Shown one piece after another: positions 55,459-64,000 of a stretch of 64,000 nucleotides of DNA. The stretch is taken from NCBI GenBank assembly GCA_023362775.1, contig JALMGJ010000135.1, positions 1 to 64,000 on the forward strand. The letters are read 5' to 3'. Made by a program: the position numbers and the translations under genes. Origin of the DNA: Charina bottae. Taxonomy: Eukaryota; Chordata; Lepidosauria; Squamata; Charinaidae. The notes under the pieces are model-generated. The model was not told the origin of the DNA. It saw only the letters and a list, made by a program, of their open reading frames with translations, and ran no database searches. Position 1 is the stretch's first letter. The number at the start of each line of letters is the position of its first letter.

Positions 55459-57589
55459 ATAGATGTGAGTTCTAAGGAACTTGTGATTAAGTAGAAGAAT
55501 TAAATTAGCTTCCTATTATGGGACCCGGTGGAGCATTTTTTAAAAAAATGCTTTAATATACAGAAAGAGAAAGGAAAGGAAAAATAGAACAAGCCATATG
55601 AAAACAGAACAAAAGTAATTTTTAAAAGTTCCAACGTTTAATCTTATGTTTAAATATGGAGCTGTTTTTTATGTTTTTGGATTTCTGTCTCTTTTTTTTT
55701 TTGTTCTGGTCAGGGGTGGGTGGGTATTGACATACAAAAAATAAAAAGATTGCATCCTGCCTGTCCCAGGATCACCTCAGCCATTAAGAGCTGGGCCTTT
55801 GGAGACAGACTTTGGAGAGACTGAAATCCTTCTTCATTAATTGGGGAGGATGACAGCTGTTACCCACCATCCAGCTCCTTGACCTGTCATGTCTAAAGCT
55901 TCACATCTGGCCCTGAGAACCTAAGTAGGACTGGGGGGTGGGGGGTGCAGAGGAAGAAAGACATTTTGCTCTTCTCTTCCACCAGGACAGAGAAATGGGG
56001 GGGGGGGGTGATTAGGCCCAGCAAACAGATGTGGAAAATGCTTGCAAACTTTTCTTCCGTGCAGATTGTCCACAAGGAAACGTCTGTGCAAAGAAGATTT
56101 TTGGAGGTTTCACTGAGAAATTCTTGTACAGGACACAAAACTAGATCGGCAGTTGGCAACCCATGTGATATATTTAATCAATGTCTGCCCACCCTTTTTT
56201 CTTAAAAAGCGATGCCGAGGATGAATTCTGAGATGGGTCCAATGTAGGAGCAGATGTCTTACCTAAAATCATATTTATTCCCCCCACCTTAATGACCCAA
56301 CTCTGTGCAGTTTGCAAAGGATGAATTAAACGAAAAATCCAGCGAGGCAAAGACAAATTGAGAAACTACCCCAAGAGTACAAACCGCAAAACTCCACTTT
56401 AAAAGAGACTGGCGTCTCTCTGTTTGTGTTTGGTGCTGACATCCAGCTGTCAACAAATAAGGGCCTTATGTTCTTTGCAAAATAACAGGACACAGACCAG
56501 CTTCCCATAGCCGCATGGTTCCAAAAACCTGCTTCCAGACTAGAAAAAGCTCCTTATCTCCCAAAGGTTTATATCACAAATAATTACTGTAGGTTCTTGG
56601 CAACATGAGTTCAGAAAAAAGAGAATCTTCAAGGAAACATTACAAAACCTGCAGCTCTTCAGGGTGCCAGCCAATTAGCTGTCTCCTCCCCCAAGATGAA
56701 TCATCACAATAATCACCATCACCATCTTATTCCTCTAGGAACTCAAGGTCCCCCAAGATCAATCATCACCATCATCATCACCACCATCTTATTCCTCGAG
56801 GAGCTCAAGGTCGCTTCCCATTTTACCTGCACAAAATTGGTAGGATGAGAGAGAGCCTCTGGCGCAAAGTCCCACAGTCCCACTTTGACACCTTTATCAC
56901 ACCACCCCTCTGGCTTTCTATCGTGAACCTATTACAAGATTAGAGAAATCCACTGCTCCTTTTCCAGCTGACATGCAAGCTTTTGTGATTTCTGGGAATG
57001 CTGATCTCTCCCTAAGCTCTGGGAGAGGAGAATCCCTTTTTATCTAACTTCTGCATATCTTATCTTCATCCAAGTATGCCAAGTGGCTTCCTTCCTCTTT
57101 CTCACTGACCCCATCTTTTGCCCAAGGCTGGCCCTAGAGTGTGGCGCCTTAAAGTGGTCCACATGTATTTATGAATCCGAATCAGAACTTTAACTGCCCT
57201 CCTGGATGTTATTTTATATTTTAGAATATAAAAGGTAAGTGGTGACACTTCTCAAACACCCTGGGTTGCAGCCACCCATTTTTTAAAAAAATGTCCAAAA
57301 AGAGTGTGTGTGCACGCACGTGTGTTGGAAGGGTATGGGATCAGGTGAGTCCAGATACGTTCTACAAACTAAACATAATGTTACTTCTGCAACAAGCCAG
57401 ATTGTCTTTTTTTTTAAGTAAAATAAATTTTTTTTTACGAGTCAAGTGGAGGAAGAAAATTATATTATTTTAATAAGTCAAGTGGAGGACGAAAGCTTAG
57501 GTGGGTATCATAGGAGATATCTGAAGGGACATTATAATCAGGAGCATCAGGTTCTCCATTCCTGATCTAGGACACAGGAATCAGCTCGG
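55459..57589. other. Long intronic stretch, mostly single-copy-looking
   Basis: G run at 55998-56008; a duplicated phrase of about 50 bases with (ATC)n ('caatcatcaccatcatcatc') at 56697-56760 and 56755-56820. No exon of TBX4 found here although one might be expected in this intron or beyond. Confidence 0.4.
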
Positions 57590-57860
57590 CTTCTGGAATT
57601 TTTTCCAATCCCTTTATAGCAGCTCCACTCTAGGTCACATGACCAGAAGGGAGGAGGGAGGGGCTTAGCATGGAGCAATCAGCACCTTTCTGAGCCACTG
57701 CCCAACCGCCTCTCCCATAGAGACGCGCTGGGGAAATTTCTGGATTGTTTTTCTCCAGTTGGGTCCAGCCCATTTTCATACTTGTTCTTTCTTTTGCTGG
57801 CTTCACTCCCCACCCCAAATCTGATCCAGTTCAGTTCAGGTTTTGGAGAGCTATCGTGCT
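57590..57860 (-). repeat. Unnamed interspersed repeat (pair with 6780-7040)
   Basis: Complementary to 6780-7040 over phrases around 'aggtcacatgaccagaaggg', 'gggaaatttctggattgttt' and 'tgggtccagcccattttcat'. Confidence 0.55.
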
Positions 57861-58508
57861 GATCAACTAAGAGATCAATAGACTTTCAAAATCCAAAGTT
57901 TTTTTGTTTCTAACATGCTGTTGGGCTGGGAGGCATAAAGATGCTGGTTGTAGCAGCACCAATGCTAATCCCATCTACATGCTTGGGACTCTCTGTTACA
58001 GTTCAGCAGGGAAACAGGCAGTCTTTCCCCACTACTGACCTGAAGTATTCTCTTGAGTCAGTGAATACAGCTTCCATTGCCAATCATTCACCTTCTCAAT
58101 TGTCCCTGTTCACTCCCACCATCTAACTTCTCCCCAGTTGTCCCTAGAGCTACCAGTGTTAATGTAAACCTTCCCTGCTTACTCTTGACACCATTTGAGG
58201 ATACCTCCAAGCTACAGCTATGGACCACTTAAGCCTCACTAATCATTGAGGCTGGGAAGAAGGCAACACCTCATGGGACATGGCAGAAAAGAGATGTTTG
58301 GACCATAGTTACAAGAAGAGGAAGGCTACTAGACAGTTGGACTAGTGAAATCTCAACCCTCCTATGCTAACTCAGAAGCAACTCCGTCAACCTCAAGAGA
58401 CTACCATATTGGGTTCATTGGCTGAGACAGATTTGAGTAGAGCAGCTGAGGGTCAGTGGTCGTGATTGACTGTGAGGGTGACCTTGGAGAACAGAGGGAA
58501 GAGATGCT
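57861..58508. other. Intronic sequence, nothing recognised
   Basis: No repeat or coding signal that I can support. Confidence 0.4.
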
Positions 58509-58516
58509 GCCTAGAG

Positions 58517-58852
58517 CAGGGGTCCCCAACCCCCGGGCCATGGACCGGTCCCGGTCCGTGGCCTGTTAGGAACCGGGCCGCACAGCAGGAGGTGAGCGGT
58601 GGGCGAGCGAGCGAAGCTTCATCTGTTATTTACAGCTGGTCCCCATCGCTCGCATCACCGCCTGAGCTCCGCCTCCTGTCAGATCAGCGGCAGCATTAGA
58701 TTCTCATAGGAGCGCGAACCCTACTGTAAACTGCGCATGCGAGGGATCTAGGTTGCACGCTCCTTATGAAACCATCCCTCCCCCCCCCCGACCGTGGAAA
58801 AATTTTCTTCCTTGAAACCGGTCCCTGGTGCCAAAAAGGTTGGGGACCGCTG
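58517..58852. mobile_element. hAT-3 copy 5, full-type interior
   Basis: CAGGGGTCCCCAACCCCCGG to GGTTGGGGACCGCTG, perfect 8-bp duplication GCCTAGAG (58509-58516, 58853-58860). This copy retains a non-VNTR interior ('cagcaggaggtgagcggtgg', 'cgcctgagctccgcctcctg') closely resembling a hAT-Charlie element known from other amniotes. Confidence 0.9.
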
Positions 58853-58860
58853 GCCTAGAG

Positions 58861-59090
58861 AATGATCAGATAAAAGAAAAGGAAGTCCATGAGAGGGTAA
58901 CAGACTAAAGAAGAAACTTAGGAAAGACCCGCCCTGACCACTCAAGCGATCAATAGGGAGGGTGGGAGATTTGTACTTTCAGACTTGCAAGATTCTGTTA
59001 ATGTAGCCTTACAATAAAGTAGAATCAGTTCATCTAGTCATGTTTCCTATCTGGTTTACCTGGAAGGGCTGACCGTGGTATTTTCTGAGT
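58861..59090 (+). mobile_element. LTR-like fragment, third copy
   Basis: 'tgtactttcagacttgcaag' 'attctgttaatgtagcctta' then AATAAA and 'catctagtcatgtttcctat', matching 23520-23610. No coding sequence nearby. Confidence 0.5.
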
Positions 59091-60104
59091 CCTGCAAAGC
59101 ACGTGAGATATCAAAAGAAGGTCAACCCTGAGAAAACGCCTTTGCATCCAACCAGTTTCAAACCTGTTGACGTTCCCACGTACATTACTTCCAAACCCTA
59201 TCGTTGCAGGGCCAGTTGAAGCGTCCCAAAAAAGGACATTTTGAGAACGCTGGTTGAGAGAAGAGAGAAGGAAGCCGTGGCCAGTCAGACCGGCTTCCTT
59301 CTTGGCCCGTCTTCAGAAACCCGGCCTGAGTCACCCAGCTCTACAAGAGATCTTCTGTCCCAGGAGACGTGCCCGGCTGTCTCTCTACCCAAACAGCCCG
59401 TTTTGGCAGCCCTTGTGCTGAACGCAACTCTGCTGGTGGCCAAGAACAAAGAAAAACCAGGGGAAAAAAAAAAGAAACAAAAAGAAAAGCCAGGGTTAAA
59501 ATAGCTACGCGATGAAGTGCGAATGACTTATTCCTCCATAATGATGTGCTCTCTGTGTCGTTCGGTTTGTCCCAGACACGCTGGATCCTCACAAATGGCT
59601 TTTAAATGAACTGCGAGAGGAGAAATCCCTGAAAAAAATGTCCGTGTTTTACAGCTGGGCTTCCATTCGTGCATCGTGTAGGGGTTTATTTACTTATTTG
59701 TTTCCCAGAGCAGCCCCACAGTTCTTGGCTCATTGTCAGCGGTCACAGACTCTGACTCCAAAGGGTCCATCCAGGGATCGGCTGGCTGTTTCATCGCCAG
59801 GGATCCCGGGGAAGGGAACTGCAAAGCTTCTTTTAGGGAACACTGTGTACCAGGTCAGCCTGAATCCTGCATTTTGAATCCCCGCCGCCCAGCCTCAAAA
59901 TGGGGTGCAATACCAGGAACTGGAGTCGGGAAACCAGCAACCTCTAAAAAGGGTATCCAAAGCACCGTGGGCCTGGATCATACCCCTCTTAGGCCAGCCT
60001 CCTGTTTCCTATCCAGATACATTCAGAAGTTCACGTGTCAGCACAGGCAACGGCCCTTTCTCTTTCTTGCTCCTGAAAAAACTGACATTCAGAAACTGCC
60101 TGCC
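59091..60104. other. Intronic sequence, nothing recognised
   Basis: About 1 kb, moderately GC-rich; open frames lack domains. Confidence 0.4.
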
Positions 60105-60170
60105 TGATATGGCATTAGGGGGGTGGACTAGATGACCTCTAAGGTCCCTCCCAACCCTTTCTGTGTTGCA
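60105..60170 (+). mobile_element. CR1 LINE 3' terminus
   Basis: 'gggtggactagatgacctct' 'aaggtccctcccaaccc'. Confidence 0.82.
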
Positions 60171-60397
60171 CCCCTCGCGAGTCATTGAGAGGTACGCTCC
60201 TAAAACGACCGTGGTTCAAAGCAAGCCCAAACAAGGATGCAGCGGAGTGAAACCAGAGTTTTGGAAGTAAGGGAGCCGTCTTTAACCTCAAGGGACATCT
60301 TCAGTTTTATGCAGCTCATTAATACGCATTATGCTCCAACCCAACATCAGCAAGACTGCTTCATGAGCAGAGAAGAAAAGTAGGATTAGCTATTGTT

Positions 60398-60637
60398 AGG
60401 CTGACCATACGTCCCGTTTTGAATGGGACAGTCCCGTTTTTTAAACAATTCCCAACCGTCCCGTTGTTTTAAGAAAAATATCCATTTTGTCCCGTTTTTG
60501 AAAGTTCCCGCGGTGAAGCACGCCCGCGCACGCACGCCCACCTGCCCCTGTACATGCACGCACGTGCGCCCAGTTTGTCCGGCAAGCCGTGGGTAGGTTA
60601 GGCTCCCGTTTTCCCCCAAAGGAAATATGGTCAGCCT
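60398..60637. mobile_element. M10-MITE copy 2
   Basis: AGGCTGACCATACGTCCCGT to AATATGGTCAGCCT, flanked by AGCTATTGTT and AGCTATTGTG (9 of 10). Interior as in copy 1 plus an extra 'cgcacgcacgcccacctgcc' stretch. Confidence 0.85.
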
Positions 60638-60718
60638 AGCTATTGTGTGTGTGTGTAACGAGCGGGAAAGACTGCTATCTTTTTCCCTGCTGAGGCAATA
60701 CCCACAAACAGCCCACAC

Positions 60719-61362
60719 CAGCCTTTCTCAACCTTTTGACCCCGGAGGAACCCTTGAAGTATTTCTCAGGCCTCGGGGAACCCCTGCACATTGAGGCTCA
60801 AATAGAGGCCAGAAGTTACAAAATTATTATATTTGTTCTATATGTAGGTCTGTATATATGCATTGGTGCTCAGTGGGTAAGACGCCAGGCTTGTCGATCG
60901 GAAGATCGCAAGTTCGGAGGTTCGAATCCCTAGCCCCGCGTGACGGAGTGAGCTCCCGCACTCGCCCCAGCTCTTGCCAACCTAGCAATTCGAAAGCATG
61001 CAAATGCAAGTAGATTAATAGGTACCACTTCGGTGGGTAGGTAACAGCATTCCACGTGCGTCATGCCGGCCACATGACGGTGGAAGCGTCTTCAGACAAC
61101 GCTGGCTCTTCGGCTAACAAACGGAGATGAGCACCGGTCCCTAGAGTCGGACACGACTGCACAAATGTGCGGGGGGAACCTTTACCTTGTATATGCATTA
61201 TCAGTGTTCTTAAACTTAAAATAAAGAATGAAACTGACCTCTTTAAGGTGAAGTTGCCCGAATTGGAAATAATTTTTTAAATAAACTGTGATCTCCCAGG
61301 GAACCCCTAGGGACCACTCACATAACCTGAGGGTGCCACAGATCCCTGGTTGAGAAACCCTG
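60719..61362. mobile_element. hAT-4 copy, interrupted by a SINE
   Basis: CAGCCTTTCTCAACCTTTTG to GAGAAACCCTG, flanked by GCCCACAC and GTCCACAC (7 of 8). The interior matches 15788-16087 on both sides of the SINE. Confidence 0.9.
60865..61189 (+). mobile_element. tRNA-derived SINE nested in hAT-4
   Basis: 5'-truncated by about 12 bases, bounded by a perfect 10-bp duplication TATATGCATT (60855-60864, 61190-61199). B-box-like GGTTCGAATCC at 60919. Confidence 0.93.
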
Positions 61363-61370
61363 GTCCACAC

Positions 61371-63096
61371 TCATACCAAAGCTTAGTGCAAAGACTTGGC
61401 TTTGTATACGGCAGATCTAAGCTTTGATGCTCACCATCTCTAGTTTTAGTAAAAAAAAAAAATGGCAACAGGAGGGCTGTTTCTGGGCCTGAAAACCTGG
61501 AGAGAGTTTACCAGCCACATCATCCTGGGATGATAGATCAAGTGTCTGCCCCAAAGGATGTAACTTTCTATGTTTCTCATTTAAAAAACAGATATTCTGA
61601 AAGTATTTAGGAGAATGCCTTTTTTTTTCTGCAATGAGGACATGCTCTCAAAATCTAGTTTAGGTTTTGACATCATAACTTTGAAAGCTTTGGCGTTGGG
61701 CATGTGATGGAGACATTCCTCGACAGCCAATCCTACAGAAATCCAAGTCTGAAATGCTTGAAACTGTCCCCCCACCTCAACAATCAGTAAAATGGATTCA
61801 GATCTCCTACAACTGCACAAAAGAGTGCCCCTGGCCAAATTTATTGTCCCCAAATCCCTATTTCCCTGGAAGAAAATTCAAACCACGTTCCTAGTCCTTA
61901 AAGCCAGGCCTGAAAGGGCCTCAAGAAAGCTTGAGCCAGGATTGGTGGTTTCTTTGACCCGCCTGATGATCTGCAGGAGCCAAACCGAACAGGGCATCTC
62001 CATTCGGAAGGTCCAGTTCAACTTTTGGGACTGGAAAAAGGCGGTGGTCTTCCCTATCCCCTGGTTCAAAGACGCGCCAAAGATACGCGGCTTAGCGTTT
62101 ATTGACGCAAAGAATCAGAAGGGTCTCTTTAAAAAGGGAGATGAGAAGGAGATGACAGAGAAAAAGAATCTGGCCCTCAGAAAATATTTGAGAGAGATCA
62201 AAGTGTTTTCGGTCCATGTCCCTCTGTTCCCAGGGCATCGGATCCTTCCTGCGCCAGCTTCGCTTATCACGCCACGCCGCTCAGCTCTGACGTGTTATAT
62301 ACAAAACGAGAGCCGCCCTCTTTGAAGTGCAGGATTAGCCTGGGCCCGATCCTTACTCCAGAATAACAAACAATACAGGTTCAAGAGGAGTTCTCAGTTG
62401 CTAGTTCATTTGTCAGCCCCAAATTCACTTTCAGCACACACAAGCACCCTTGAACTCACGGCCCGCGGACAGATCGAAGAGATTTATCTGGTGGCGGAGT
62501 CGGGCAATTACGTGGATGGACCATTTTTAAATTTGGAGACATCTACATATGGGGAGGGAGGGCCAGAGACTACGAGACAGACCATCTCATCTAGTTTTTA
62601 TTTAAACCATTCTCTTTCTCGCTCTGGCTTTTCTTTAAACTCTTTTCTCTCCCCACTCCCCCTGAAAAGATGGCTAAGCTATGCTGTCAGATTGAAAGGC
62701 CAAATTCTGTTCTTTTCCTCTTGGACAAAACAGTCCTTCACTTTTCTCCGCTTCCCAACCAGACCTCCAAATTGAGCTCCCGCCCCCCCTGCCAAAAAAT
62801 GCCCCCCCTCTCTCTCCAGCCTAGAATACCCAAAGCATAACAGAGCTAAAATTAGATTCCCACTTAGCCAAAGGTAAATCTTCAAGAGGACTTTATAAAT
62901 CCTACAGAAGTGGGGGCAGGGTTAATGACACCACTCTGCTTCATAACCTGTGTAATTGCTCCCATAAAAGACAGAAAGGGCTGGTGTTATCCAGGATAGT
63001 GAAGGATGGTCTTCTAAGCAAAATGTCTCAAAAAAAAAAAAAAGGAAAGGAAAGGAAAGGAAAGGACCATCTCAACTTCCACTGTGTGTGTGTGTT
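61371..63096. other. Unique block, candidate conserved non-coding DNA
   Basis: 1.7 kb without the window's repeat families. A 177-codon open frame (61792-62325, +) lies in it but has no recognised domain or good start context. 62085-62130 ('gcggcttagcgtttattgac') looks like regulatory rather than coding DNA. A TBX4 lung-mesenchyme enhancer is known from an intron in mammals; whether this is it cannot be judged here. Confidence 0.25.
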
Positions 63097-63106
63097 GTAT
63101 ATGTAC

Positions 63107-63159
<53 letters not shown>

Positions 63160-63382
63160 CATGTTTAATCGTGTCTGATTCTCGGAGACTGCCTGGACCA
63201 GTCCCTGCAGTTTTCTTGGCAAGGTTTTTCAGAAGAGGTTTGCCATTGCCTCCCTCCTAGGGCTGAGAGAGAGGGACTGGCCAGGGTCACCCAGCTGGTT
63301 TTGTGCCTAAGGCGGGACTAGAACTCACGGTCTCCCAGTTTCTAGCCTGATGCCTTAACCACTAGACCAAACTGGCTCTCCT
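63097..63382 (-). mobile_element. Sauria-type SINE with (ACATAT)n tail
   Basis: On the minus strand: tRNA-like head 'gccagtttggtctagtggtt', body 'gagttctagtcccgccttag', then the Bov-B-like 3' end 'aggcaatggcaaacctcttc' and 'caggcagtctccgagaatca', and a hexamer tail (63097-63160). This tRNA plus Bov-B structure is characteristic of squamate Sauria SINEs. Confidence 0.85.
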
Positions 63383-63387
63383 ATCAT

Positions 63388-63440
63388 CCATCCATCCATC
63401 CATCCATCCATCCATCCATCCATCCATCCATCCATCCATT
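63388..63440 (+). repeat. (ATCC)n microsatellite
   Basis: About 12 uninterrupted CATC units. Confidence 0.95.
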
Positions 63441-64000
63441 GCTTCCTACTGCAGTATGGATTTACTGTAGCTGTGGCACCAGTTTTTTTTTAATTTTTCT
63501 GTTGTTGTTTTATTGTTTGCACATATTGTTTTTATCCTGGGGTTGTGAGTCACCCAGAGTTTGGTTGAAGATGGGTGGCCATATAAACATTTTAAATAAA
63601 CGCACAGTTTTGACAATTTAGATTTCATCTTCCTAAAAGACAAGGAATGCGGCGACTTAAGAGGAGGAGTTGTGAGCCAGCCACCCCGAGACAGCTCAGG
63701 TGGTAGCCTAAAGTGCTGGGATTTGCGCACCAAAATTCTCAGATTCAATCCTTGCTCTCTCCGATTAAAAATACATATTAGCAGGCGGGGTAGAGTGTAA
63801 GAGAGCAACAAGTAGTAGGAAAAGGCTATTAATATGATTTTTATTAGATTTGTACCCACCTCTATTCTGTACAACTCCAGATGGTGTACTTAATGCTCCC
63901 TCCTCCTATTTTCCCCATAACAACAACCCTATAAGGTGTGTTTTGCTAAGAGACCAGCCAAAGTTACCCAACCAGCTTTCACACATAATGGAGGACTAGA
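63441..64000. other. LINE tail and partial SINE at window edge
   Basis: 63535-63605 is a sense CR1/L2-type tail ('agtcacccagagtttggttg', 'gaagatgggtggccatataa'); 63870-64000 is the antisense body of the 102-bp-type SINE ('ctcctattttccccataaca', 'aaagttacccaaccagcttt'), cut by the window end. Confidence 0.6.

Noticed and set aside
61792..62325. 177-codon open frame
   Set aside because: No recognisable domain, no splice or promoter context, no repeat of codon pattern; chance is likely in a GC-moderate unique block.

Overview
The window is vertebrate nuclear DNA, most likely from a squamate reptile. Evidence for squamates: a Sauria-type SINE (tRNA-like head fused to a Bov-B-like tail) at the right end, Bov-B/RTE LINE fragments, CR1 and CR1/L2-type LINE tails ending in ATAAATAA repeats, and several tRNA-derived SINEs of the kind common in squamates. 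Nothing bacterial, viral-genomic or organellar was seen.

Only one protein-coding gene is recognisable: the 3' two-thirds of the T-box transcription factor gene TBX4, on the minus strand. Six coding exons were placed by translation and by GT-AG splice sites that join in phase: 47207-47088, 44721-44574, 36518-36366, 26554-26466, 22883-22642 and 19768-19131 (stop). They encode most of the T-box DNA-binding domain and the complete C-terminal region, 462 full codons plus a stop, with no frameshift or internal stop. The 5' exons (start codon and first part of the T-box) were not found in the 16.8 kb to the right of the first visible exon and probably lie beyond 64000. The last exon carries an in-frame 15-proline run that looks expanded.

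The rest is intron (19769-47087 between exons, 47208-64000 upstream) or 3' flank/3' UTR (1-19130), dense in interspersed repeats. Working names used in the entries: TA-MITE (ends TACAGGTAGTCCTC / GAGGACTACCTGTA); SAA-MITE (near-palindromic, core GTCAAAAAAGTCAAGATGG); hAT-1 (ends CAGGGCTTTCCAAAC or similar, 8-bp target duplications); hAT-2 (ends CAGTGTTTCTCAACC, hairpin); hAT-3 (ends CAGGGGTCCCCAACC, with a GC-rich 38-41 bp unit that becomes a 15-copy VNTR at 41841-42420); hAT-4 (ends CAGCCTTTCTCAACC); M10-MITE (ends AGGCTGACCATA, 9-10 bp target duplications). There are also fold-back Penelope-like sequences with hammerhead-ribozyme-like cores, an inverted pair of LTR-like sequences, a 102-bp tandemly amplified SINE body at two loci, and a 360-bp pure purine tract.

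The main results are (1) TBX4, its exon structure and its proline expansion; (2) an exceptionally clean record of transposon insertions, with nested elements and target duplications readable by eye; (3) hammerhead-like cores in two fold-back families. Unique, repeat-free intervals that could hold TBX4 regulatory DNA are listed, but without alignment they are only candidates.
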